A stretch of DNA of 64,000 nt from Paracoccus aminophilus JCM 7686 (GTDB taxonomy: Bacteria; Pseudomonadota; Alphaproteobacteria; Rhodobacterales; Rhodobacteraceae): contig NC_022049.1 of the NCBI RefSeq assembly GCF_000444995.1, positions 186,001-250,000 of the forward strand, written 5' to 3'. Shown one piece after another: positions 45,877-53,248 of the stretch. The translations under genes were made by a program, and so were the position numbers. The number at the start of each line of letters is the position of its first letter. The stretch's first letter is position 1. The notes beneath the pieces are model-generated. The model searched no databases. It saw only the letters and a list, made by a program, of their open reading frames with translations, and was not told the DNA's origin.

Positions 45877-47511
45877 TTATTGGCGGCCCAGCCGCTCTGA
45901 CCCGCCACCAAGCGCGGGACCGGCGGTCGGATCGACATAATCTTCGGCATGACCGATCAGGGTTTCCGTGGTCAGGATCAGGCAGGCAACCGAGGCCGCA
46001 TTGGCCAAGGCCGAGCAAGTCACCCGCACCGGATCGACAATCCCCGCCTCGATCATGTCGCGGAAACGCCCTTCCGAGGCGTCAAAGCCCATGCCCGCCG
46101 CCGAGCGCACCACCTCCGAGATCACCGCATTCGGGTCCGAGCCGGCATTGAGCGCAATCCGCGCTAAGGGCCGGGTCAGGACCGAGCGCACCAGCTCGAC
46201 CCCCGCTGCGACATCGCCCGAGGCACCCGCAACGACCTGATCCAGAAGCGGCGCAGTATGGGCGAGCGCCGAGCCGCCGCCCGGAACCACGCCCTCTTCA
46301 ACCGCAGCGCGGATCGCGTAAAGCGAGTCCTCGATGAGCTGGATCTTGCGCTTTTGCTCGACCGGGGTCAGCCCGCCCGCATGGATCACCGCCGTGCCGC
46401 CCGAGAGCTTGGCCAGCCGCTCGCGCAGCTTGTCCTGCTCGATATTCGGCGGCGCGATGTCATATTGGCGCTGGACCTGCAAGCGGCGCGCGGCAATCGC
46501 GGTGGGATCACCTGCCCCGCCGATCACGGTGGTCTGTGCCGCCGACGCCCGCACCTGCCGCGCTGCGCCGAGTTGCGCGCGGGTGACGTTTTCGATCTTC
46601 TTGCCGAGATCGCGCGCGAGCACCTCGCCCCCGGTCAGGATCGCCAGATCGTCCATCAAAGCCTTGCGCCAATGGCCATATTCCGGCGGATGGACGATCA
46701 GATATTTGCCCGCAGGCGCGGCTTCCAAGAGCGTGACCACGACCTCGGGCGCAATCTCCTCGGCGACGATCAGCAGCGCGCGGCCTTCCGCATCGGCGAT
46801 CTTGCGCGCGCCATCGAGCGCGGAGGGATCGAGGATCTTCTGATCGGTGAGCAGGATCAGCGGCTTTTCCAGCACCGCCTCCATCTCGTCCTGATCGGTC
46901 ACCATGTGATGCGAGATATAGCCGCGCTCGAGCGACATGCCCTCGATCACCTCGAGCGTGGTCTCGACCGTGACCGAGAAATCGGCGGTGATAATGCCAT
47001 CCTCGCCAACGCGGGCATGGGCTTCGGCGACGATCTCGCCCAGACGCGGATCGGTCGCGGCAATATTGGCGACCGAGCGCAGCAGGCGCGGATTGTCCTT
47101 GACCGGCACCGCCTGCGCGCGCAGCGCCTCGACGACTTTGGCGACGCCGAGCTCAATGCCGCGGCAGAGATCAACCGTGCGCGCGCCGCGCTCGGCCTGG
47201 GTGACGCCCTGCTGGATCATCGCATTGGCCAGAACGATGGCGGTGGTGGTGCCGTCGCCCGCGACCTCATTGGTCTGCATCGAGACCTCGCGCACCACCT
47301 GCGCGCCCATGTTCTCGAAACGGTCGGGCAGCTCGATTTCGGTGGCGATCGAGACCCCGTCGCGGGTGATCAGCGGCGTGCCGACCGGGCGGTCGATCAT
47401 CGCATTCAGCCCCTTCGGGCCAAGCGTCGGCTCGACGGCGGCGGCAAGGCGGGCCACGCCGCGCGCCAGGGCACGACGGGCTTCGAGCGCGTGAAGCAGG
47501 AAATTCGGCAT
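45877..47511 (-). CDS. Divergent GroEL-like chaperonin dedicated to the monooxygenase
   Basis: 544 residues. ATPase motifs of group I chaperonins remain: TLGPKG, DGVSIATEI, VAGDGTTTA and the catalytic acidic position in EDSLYAIRAAVEEGVVPGGG. The apical domain is diverged, and the C-terminus lacks the usual GGM-rich tail, ending GGGSERLGRQ. No groES is near, so it is not the housekeeping chaperonin. Established knowledge: related binuclear iron monooxygenases of mycobacteria need a specific chaperonin-like protein (MimG) to fold the large subunit. The conserved operon place supports that role here. GGGAGG precedes the ATG. Confidence 0.92.
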   Translation of the reverse strand: MPNFLLHALEARRALARGVARLAAAVEPTLGPKGLNAMIDRPVGTPLITRDGVSIATEIELPDRFENMGAQVVREVSMQTNEVAGDGTTTAIVLANAMIQQGVTQAERGARTVDLCRGIELGVAKVVEALRAQAVPVKDNPRLLRSVANIAATDPRLGEIVAEAHARVGEDGIITADFSVTVETTLEVIEGMSLERGYISHHMVTDQDEMEAVLEKPLILLTDQKILDPSALDGARKIADAEGRALLIVAEEIAPEVVVTLLEAAPAGKYLIVHPPEYGHWRKALMDDLAILTGGEVLARDLGKKIENVTRAQLGAARQVRASAAQTTVIGGAGDPTAIAARRLQVQRQYDIAPPNIEQDKLRERLAKLSGGTAVIHAGGLTPVEQKRKIQLIEDSLYAIRAAVEEGVVPGGGSALAHTAPLLDQVVAGASGDVAAGVELVRSVLTRPLARIALNAGSDPNAVISEVVRSAAGMGFDASEGRFRDMIEAGIVDPVRVTCSALANAASVACLILTTETLIGHAEDYVDPTAGPALGGGSERLGRQ

Positions 47512-47583
47512 CGGGTATCCTCCCTTGTGACCGGACGCGCGCTGGCGCGCCGGTTTCCCTTCATGGTGGTGGGTTGACGTGGC

Positions 47584-48396
47584 TCAGCGCGCGGTATCGG
47601 GGCTGGCCGTGCGGTCCGGGGGCGGCATCCGCCCCAGAATGAAGTCGATCAGCTCGGGCTCCTCTCCCGAACGGTCAACCTCCTTGTAGCGCGTGGCGGC
47701 AAGGCCACGGCACATGGCGCCGTTGAACTCCATATTGATGCGGATCGAGCGCAGGCGCGTCAGATGCTCGGCAAAGCTCTCGACGCAAAGCGCATCGCCG
47801 CCCCAGGTCACGAAAGCCGGGTCGTCGGGCATGAGCGCCAGCCCATCGCCGACCAGAATTTCGCGGTAACGCGGTTTTTGCGCGGCGGCCTCGGGTGCCT
47901 CGGAAAGATCGAGCCGGTCGAAGCCCGCAAGCGTCAGCGCGGTGATCTTTTCCGCGCTCCAACCCAAAGCCTTGAGCCCAAGCAGCACCGCTTCCTGACG
48001 GCGCAGGAAGGCCTTTTCGCGAAAGGTCTCGCGCACTTCCGAGAGGTTCGCGCCGTCGTTCATCTCGGCAAAGACCGCATCGAAAGAGCGATCGCCATTG
48101 ACCGCCTCATTGACGCGCTCGGCGTAGCAATGATCCATCAGCGTGACGCGGACCTCCTGCACCCAATCGGGCGCCAAAGCCGCGCGGCGGATGCCATCGG
48201 CCATCAGAAAGGCGAAGTTTGGCGAGCACCAATAGGTCGGCAGCCGGAAAGCGATCTCGACCGCGCCGCGCCGGATCTCCATCCGTTCGACGAAGCCCAT
48301 GTTGGTGATCGGTTCGTCAAGCTCGGGGTCGGTGACGGCGCCAAGGCGCCGCCACAGGTCCCGCGCCTGCGCACCACGAATATGCGGCACGCCCAT
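47584..48396 (-). CDS. DUF59/MIP18-type iron-sulfur assembly-like protein of the monooxygenase operon
   Basis: 270 residues. The N-terminal 90 residues resemble the DUF59 (PaaD/SufT/MIP18) fold: LWRRLGAVTDPELDEPITNMGFV, then an RLPTYWCSPNFAFLM segment with the conserved cysteine position. The remaining 180 residues are a domain I do not recognise, with several Cys (MDHCYAE, DALCVES, GAMCRG). Proteins of this type recur between the amidohydrolase and groEL genes in propane monooxygenase clusters. A role in delivering iron to the diiron hydroxylase or Fe-S to the reductase is plausible inference. It starts 3 bp after the amidohydrolase gene. Confidence 0.82.
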   Translation of the reverse strand: MGVPHIRGAQARDLWRRLGAVTDPELDEPITNMGFVERMEIRRGAVEIAFRLPTYWCSPNFAFLMADGIRRAALAPDWVQEVRVTLMDHCYAERVNEAVNGDRSFDAVFAEMNDGANLSEVRETFREKAFLRRQEAVLLGLKALGWSAEKITALTLAGFDRLDLSEAPEAAAQKPRYREILVGDGLALMPDDPAFVTWGGDALCVESFAEHLTRLRSIRINMEFNGAMCRGLAATRYKEVDRSGEEPELIDFILGRMPPPDRTASPDTAR

Positions 48397-48399
48397 GGC

Positions 48400-49422
48400 T
48401 CACTCCGCCGCGATGCGGACGGGGGTCTGCGCCAGTTCTGCGCGCTTCGCCGCCACGTCGATGTCGTAAAGCCGCGCCGCATTGAGCCCGAGGATCTTCT
48501 CCTTGATCTCATCGGTCAGCTGCACGCCGCGTTCTTGCGCGATATCCTCGGGGATCTGATAGGCCCAGAGCTGCTCGACCAGCCATTGCGGCGTCCAGAT
48601 CGCATAATCCGAACCGAAGAGGATTTTATCCGGGCCAAGCCAGAACAAAAGCTCCGAGATGATTTCGCCGAAATAGCGCGGGCGCGAATGGATGAAGGGT
48701 AAAGCCACGGCAAGACCGCCGTAAACATTGCTCTCTTGCGTCGCAATCCAGCAGAAATCATCAAGCCGCGGCAGGCCGCAATGTTCGATGATCCAGTTGA
48801 GCTCGAGAAAATCGGTCGCGGCATCATCGACATCGCCGACGGCAAAGGCGTCTTTCGACAAAGGCCGGATGGTCGGGCCCTTGTGGACATGGATATTTTT
48901 GATCCCGAGCTTCTGGCACAGCTCAAAGCAGCGATAGGCCGAAGGATCGGTCAGTTTCCAGCCTTTGGAATCGCCATTCCATTCGGCCGTATACATCTTG
49001 ACGCCTTTGATGTCGAAAGTCTCTTTCATATAATGAATATATTCCAGAGCCTTTTCGCCATCACGCGGATCAAACGAGCCATTGACGATGAAGCGGCCAG
49101 GATTGACATCGGCCAATTGCGTCGAACGCTCGATCGAACTGAAGCCTTCCTTGTAGAAATCCTTGAGATAGGTCGATTGGATAATCGCCATATCATCCGG
49201 CCCGTCGATGAAGAGATCGCGGTAAACCTGATCCACGGTCTGTTTCTCGAACCGCGCCTTTTCCCAAAGCTCCTCTTTCGGGCTTAAGGCGGCGTGATAG
49301 GCATAGAAGCAGTCGATGAATTGCTTGCCATGCACATTGCGCTGGTTCTCCGGGCTGCCGTCCCAAAAATGGGTGTGGCAATCAAGCACGAAGACCTCTT
49401 TTCCGTCTGGCGTCTTATACAT
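48400..49422 (-). CDS. Amidohydrolase-family protein (PF04909 type) of the monooxygenase operon
   Basis: 340 residues from an ATG with GGGAGA upstream. TIM-barrel metal-dependent hydrolase features: LDCHTHFWDG near the N-terminus (His-x-His), NIHVHKG in the middle, IIEHCGLPRLDDF, and ILFGSDYAIWTP with the C-terminal Asp. This group includes decarboxylases and hydratases as well as hydrolases. It is a constant member of propane monooxygenase operons but its reaction is not established to my knowledge. It is separated from the coupling-protein gene by a hairpin. Confidence 0.88.
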   Translation of the reverse strand: MYKTPDGKEVFVLDCHTHFWDGSPENQRNVHGKQFIDCFYAYHAALSPKEELWEKARFEKQTVDQVYRDLFIDGPDDMAIIQSTYLKDFYKEGFSSIERSTQLADVNPGRFIVNGSFDPRDGEKALEYIHYMKETFDIKGVKMYTAEWNGDSKGWKLTDPSAYRCFELCQKLGIKNIHVHKGPTIRPLSKDAFAVGDVDDAATDFLELNWIIEHCGLPRLDDFCWIATQESNVYGGLAVALPFIHSRPRYFGEIISELLFWLGPDKILFGSDYAIWTPQWLVEQLWAYQIPEDIAQERGVQLTDEIKEKILGLNAARLYDIDVAAKRAELAQTPVRIAAE

Positions 49423-49488
49423 GATGTTTCTCCCTGATCCCTGATGCACGCCCCGATGTGGCGGGCTGCTTCCCTGTCGGTCATCCTT

Positions 49489-49517
49489 GGTCAGAGGCAC
49501 GGCGCGCGCCTCTGACC
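49489..49517 (-). other. Intercistronic hairpin after prmD
   Basis: Perfect 10-bp inverted repeat GGTCAGAGGC/GCCTCTGACC with a 9-base loop, in the gap between prmD and the amidohydrolase gene. No T-run follows in the direction of transcription, so RNA stabilisation of the structural genes or partial attenuation of the accessory genes is likelier than full termination. Confidence 0.65.
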
Positions 49518-49525
49518 GTTGTGGC

Positions 49526-49894
49526 TCAGATATATTCGAAGACCTCGTCCATATTGCCGAAGAGGATCACGGTATTGTCGTCGATCCGCACCATCCGGCC
49601 ATAATGGGTCGAGGTATTGACCTCGAAAATCTCAGCAGTCATTTCGCGGCCGAGATATTCGCTGATATCGTCCATTTTGAAGATCAGCTTGCCCTCACCA
49701 TCAATCCGGATCGTCGCCGGATTATAGGTCACAGTGACTTTCGGGTCCTGATCCATATATTCGGCAATGGCGCGCGCCTCGACCGAATCGTTCATGGTGA
49801 CGCCGCATTGATGCGAGATCGTTTGCTCAAAGGTGATATCTTTCATGGACTTGAAGATATTGCTCTTCGTGCTGTCGCGTGCTGTGGTTGACAT
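49526..49894 (-). CDS. prmD: Propane-type diiron monooxygenase, coupling/effector protein
   Basis: 122 residues, MmoB/DmpM-like effector of soluble diiron monooxygenases: SHQCGVTMNDSVEARAIAEYM at the N-terminal core and VTYNPATIRIDGEGKLIF in the middle. It has no cofactor; such proteins bind the hydroxylase and gate substrate and oxygen access. An ATG at 49894 is used, with GAGGAGAG upstream. It follows the beta-subunit gene by 13 bp, so these two stay linked although the IS lies further upstream. Confidence 0.92.
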   Translation of the reverse strand: MSTTARDSTKSNIFKSMKDITFEQTISHQCGVTMNDSVEARAIAEYMDQDPKVTVTYNPATIRIDGEGKLIFKMDDISEYLGREMTAEIFEVNTSTHYGRMVRIDDNTVILFGNMDEVFEYI

Positions 49895-49907
49895 CAAATC
49901 TCTCCTC

Positions 49908-50966
49908 TTAGCGGCTCATGCCGATTTCGCTCAGGATATGCGCCAGCCGTTCATGCGAGGCGGCCTGAGCATCGGCGAAAGACACGGGTTTCGAATGGGG
50001 CTGCGACCAGATCGGCTGAAGCGCGGCGGCGGCTTTATCGGCCAGATCGCCGTATTTCTTGACCCAACCGTGGAACAGCGCACGATTGTGCTCGCCATGC
50101 TTTTCGTCATGGGCAAGCAGCCAGATCAGGTCGATCGTATTCGCGAGATTGCGCTCGTAATCCGCTTCGGCGGCCGAAATCACCGGAGGCGTGATAAAGT
50201 CGCTATTCGCCGCCGCCGCCTGCATCAAGAAGCCCGAGCGGAACAATTCGCCGACCAGCGGTTCAAAGATCAGGTTGATCGCGAAATATTGCTCGAGATA
50301 ATCTTCCGCGCCCATGATGGTTTCAATCGCCAGACGGCAAGGCTGCCAGATCGGATCTTCAAGCCAGGCGCGTTTGCCAAGCTCATCGTCCCAGCCCTCG
50401 ATATCCATGCCGATCTCGGCGAGATACAGCGTGATATCCTGCGTCAGCCGCATCTTATAGGAGGAATTGGTCAGCGTCGCATTGTTGATCATCTGGGTAT
50501 AGCCATAGCGCTGCGCTTGCATCAGCGAGGTGCCAAGGCCGAATTCCACATGTTTCCACGCGCCGAGATGCTGCTGCAACACGCGCTGCCAGACTTTATC
50601 GAAAACCAGGTGACCGCCGGCTTTACGCGCATTGGCAATCACCGCTTGCACCATCGATTCAATTTTCGACTGGCGCTGATAATGGGTGCGCTCCCATTCC
50701 TGATCCGGGGCGCGGAAGGCGTGCCAATTCGACGACAGCGCCCGCGTGCTTTCCTTGACATAGGCGCCTTTGCCATCGCCAAAGCTGATGATCCAATCCT
50801 GAATCAGATAGCGTTCGGGATCGGGTTGCACGTCAACCGTCACATCCTCGTAATGGGTCGCGCGTTTGCCGCGCGGCTCGAAGTAATTGTATTTCCGGCT
50901 GGTCGAGCTTGCAAAGCTCGCCGCGCCTGCGGCGCCGGATGCGACTTGATTGGCGGTTGCTGCCAT
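49908..50966 (-). CDS. prmC: Propane-type diiron monooxygenase, hydroxylase small (beta) subunit
   Basis: 352 residues, helical beta subunit of the soluble diiron hydroxylase. Features: KYNYFEPRGKRATHYEDVTVDVQPDPERYL near the N-terminus (seen as several consecutive conserved pieces), VFDKVWQRVLQQHLGAWKHVEFGL, and W..LAHDEKHGEHNR near the C-terminus. It carries no iron ligands. Naming follows the Gordonia and Mycobacterium convention (A large subunit, B reductase, C small subunit, D coupling protein). GGGAGA precedes the ATG. An IS element is inserted only 33 bp upstream of its start codon, cutting it from the operon promoter. Confidence 0.93.
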   Translation of the reverse strand: MAATANQVASGAAGAASFASSTSRKYNYFEPRGKRATHYEDVTVDVQPDPERYLIQDWIISFGDGKGAYVKESTRALSSNWHAFRAPDQEWERTHYQRQSKIESMVQAVIANARKAGGHLVFDKVWQRVLQQHLGAWKHVEFGLGTSLMQAQRYGYTQMINNATLTNSSYKMRLTQDITLYLAEIGMDIEGWDDELGKRAWLEDPIWQPCRLAIETIMGAEDYLEQYFAINLIFEPLVGELFRSGFLMQAAAANSDFITPPVISAAEADYERNLANTIDLIWLLAHDEKHGEHNRALFHGWVKKYGDLADKAAAALQPIWSQPHSKPVSFADAQAASHERLAHILSEIGMSR

Positions 50967-50990
50967 TGGTCTTTCTCCCTTGGTTTTTTG

Positions 50991-50999
50991 GTGTCACGC
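50991..50999. repeat. IS target-site duplication, copy 1
   Basis: GTGTCACGC, identical to 52050-52058 on the other side of the IS. A 9-bp duplication is what IS903-group elements of the IS5 family generate. Confidence 0.93.
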
Positions 51000-52049
51000 G
51001 GCTTTGTTGCGCTACTCGGCTCGAGGCCGCACGTATCCCTTTCCCAGATATCTTCAGTGCATGCGGAAGGTCTCGGGCGTGCCGAGTGAAGTGAAGCGGT
51101 TCATGAGTGCGATGCGGATTTGAACCTCTGCATCCTGCCTGTCGAAGTCTCTGGCCATGATGCGCTCGCCCAGAAGTTTGAGGCATCGCATCTTGGCCTC
51201 GACGCGACTTCGTCGGTGATATCCGGACCATTTCTTCCAGTTCGCCCGACCGAACCGTTTGCAGGCACGTAGCGCCTCATTTCGCGCCTGCAGGCCGGGA
51301 TCATGGCCCTTCCAGTCCCTGGCATTTCGTCGCGGAGGTATGATCGCATCGGCACCTCGGGCTGCGATGGCGGTGTGACACCCTTTGGTGTCATAGATGC
51401 CGTCGGCGGTGACGCTGCCGATCCGCTCTTGCATCGGGATCTGCGCCAGCAAGTCGGGCAGAACGGGCGCATCGCCGATACGGTTGCTGGTCATCTCGAC
51501 GGCTCGCACTTCCAGCGTATCAGCGTCGATACCTATGTGGATCTTGCGCCATTGCCTGCGGCGGCTGGCTCCATGTTTACGAACCTGCCACTCGCCTTCC
51601 CCTGAGAACTTGATCCCGGTGCTGTCCACCAGCAGATGCAGCGGCCCGGACGCCGCACGATATGGGATCTGCACCTTCAGGTGCTTCTGCCTGCGACAGA
51701 GCGTCGTGTAATCCGGCACCGGCCAGTCAAACCCGCTCAGAGCAAGAAGGCTCTCCACAAACCCAGTCGTCTGCCGCAGCGGCAGCCCGAACAGCACCTT
51801 GATCGACAGGCAGAATTGTATGGCCGCTGCCGAAAACCTCTCAGGATGACCCGCCTTGCCGCTCGGCACCGCAAACCATGCCATCTCCGGGTCAAACCAC
51901 ACCATCAGGGAGCCGCGACGCTTCAGAGCCTGACTGTAGCTGGACCAGTTCGTCGTGCGGAAAAGGGGGACAGGCTTGCTCATACGGTCAATCTAACCCG
52001 CTGACTCACAAACATGAACCGCCGACCCGAGGGATAGCGCAACAAAGCC
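51000..52049 (-). mobile_element. IS5-family element, IS903 group, 1050 bp, complete
   Basis: Terminal inverted repeats GGCTTTGTTGCGCTA at 51000-51014 and, inverted, at 52035-52049 (15 of 15 identical). The first ten bases, GGCTTTGTTG, agree with the IS903 end. One intact transposase gene. Flanked by perfect 9-bp duplications GTGTCACGC, so insertion was simple and probably recent. It lies between the reductase and beta-subunit genes of the propane-type monooxygenase operon; removing it with one duplication restores a 52-bp intergenic gap. The transposase is read in the same direction as the operon. Confidence 0.95.
51054..51983 (-). CDS. IS5-family (IS903-type) DDE transposase
   Basis: 309 residues, uninterrupted. 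DDE residues: Asp in LHLLVDSTGIK, Asp in VTADGIYDTKG, Glu in RRSRVEAKM (the Y-R-E-K signature appears as HRRSRVEAKM). N-terminal region with FSAAAIQFCLSIKVLFGLPLRQTTGF is typical of the IS5/IS903 DNA-binding part. It fills almost the whole element and should be active, since the frame, both ends and the target duplication are intact. Confidence 0.95.
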   Translation of the reverse strand: MSKPVPLFRTTNWSSYSQALKRRGSLMVWFDPEMAWFAVPSGKAGHPERFSAAAIQFCLSIKVLFGLPLRQTTGFVESLLALSGFDWPVPDYTTLCRRQKHLKVQIPYRAASGPLHLLVDSTGIKFSGEGEWQVRKHGASRRRQWRKIHIGIDADTLEVRAVEMTSNRIGDAPVLPDLLAQIPMQERIGSVTADGIYDTKGCHTAIAARGADAIIPPRRNARDWKGHDPGLQARNEALRACKRFGRANWKKWSGYHRRSRVEAKMRCLKLLGERIMARDFDRQDAEVQIRIALMNRFTSLGTPETFRMH

Positions 52050-52058
52050 GTGTCACGC
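52050..52058. repeat. IS target-site duplication, copy 2
   Basis: GTGTCACGC, partner of the copy at 50991-50999. Confidence 0.93.
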
Positions 52059-52077
52059 AGAAAGCGGTCAGGCCGGG

Positions 52078-53136
52078 TCAATGGCCGGAGGCGCCCGAAG
52101 TCGTGGTGAACTTGTCGTAGAAAATCCGCTCGCTTTCGAAATCGAGCATGAAGAGCGTCGGCGTCAGCGCGTCGATCATCGGCGGCGGGCCGCAGGCATA
52201 GACATCGCCCTGCCCCTCGAGCCCGAGCGCCTTCAGCTTGCGATCGACCGCCTCATGGACAAAGCCGCGCTCGCCGCTCCAGCCGCCGTCTTCGGGGGCG
52301 TGGGAGAGGACCGGGATGAACTCGACCGACGGGTTGTCGGCCACGATCCGGGCCAGCTCGTCGAGGTGGAAGAGATCGTCTTCCGTCCGCGCGCCGTAGA
52401 AGAAATAGACCGGACGATCCTCGCCGCTGGTCAGATGGTCGTGCAGGATCGACCAGACCGGCGACATGCCCGAGCCCGCGCCGACCAGCACCACCGGCCC
52501 CGCGCGCCCCTCGCGGCGAAAGCACATGCCATAGGGGCCAACGACGCTCACTTTTGCTCCGGCCCGGATTCCTCCGTTGTCGAGCTCGTTGGAGAACTTT
52601 CCTTCGGGGTATTTTTTGATGATGAAGGAGAGCTTCTGGGTTTCGCTCGGCGGATTTGCCATGGAGAACGAACGCGTGATCGTCTCCCCTTCTTCCGTGG
52701 TGACTGTGATGTCGACATACTGACCCGCCCAGAACTTGAGCGGCGCGTTCAGCTCGATCTCGACGCCGCGAATGTCATGCGTGAGCTTGCGGAAATCCGT
52801 GATCTGCCCGTCGAACTGCTTGACGGGGATGGATTTCGACAGGACCTCCTCGTCATAGTTCAGCAGGTCGATCGTCAGATTGTCGAAAGCCTTGGCCCGG
52901 CACATCAGGATCTGGCCGCTGTCGCGGTCGCCGTCATTCAGCGCGAAGGTGGAATATTTGAGCATCTCGACCTCGCCGTCGAGAAGGACGCATTTGCAGG
53001 CCGAGCATTGCCCCTCCTTGCATCCGTGGGGCAACGCGATCCCTTGGCGGAAGGCGGCGTCGAGGACGGTTTCATCCTCATCGACCTCGAATTCCACACC
53101 CACAGGTTCCAGCCTTACGGTGTAAACCTCTCCCAT
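52078..53136 (-). CDS. prmB: Propane-type diiron monooxygenase, NADH reductase
   Basis: 352 residues from an ATG with GAGGAGG upstream. N-terminal plant-type [2Fe-2S] ferredoxin domain with Cys39, Cys44, Cys47 and Cys79; FAD domain with RSFSMANPP; NAD domain with VGAGSGMSP, FFYGARTEDDLF and CGPPPM. Transfers electrons from NADH through FAD and the cluster to the hydroxylase. It is second in the operon, 112 bp after the large-subunit gene. The IS follows 28 bp after its stop codon, so the reductase should still be made with the large subunit. Confidence 0.95.
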   Translation of the reverse strand: MGEVYTVRLEPVGVEFEVDEDETVLDAAFRQGIALPHGCKEGQCSACKCVLLDGEVEMLKYSTFALNDGDRDSGQILMCRAKAFDNLTIDLLNYDEEVLSKSIPVKQFDGQITDFRKLTHDIRGVEIELNAPLKFWAGQYVDITVTTEEGETITRSFSMANPPSETQKLSFIIKKYPEGKFSNELDNGGIRAGAKVSVVGPYGMCFRREGRAGPVVLVGAGSGMSPVWSILHDHLTSGEDRPVYFFYGARTEDDLFHLDELARIVADNPSVEFIPVLSHAPEDGGWSGERGFVHEAVDRKLKALGLEGQGDVYACGPPPMIDALTPTLFMLDFESERIFYDKFTTTSGASGH

Positions 53137-53248
53137 TCTGTCCGGCCTCCTCGCCGTCAGTTCGGCAGCCCGAGGGCCGCCCCAGTCTTTGCTGGTCACA
53201 GTCAATTCAGGTGAAGGACGGGGGCAGTCTGGCCCCCGCCGGGCCCGC

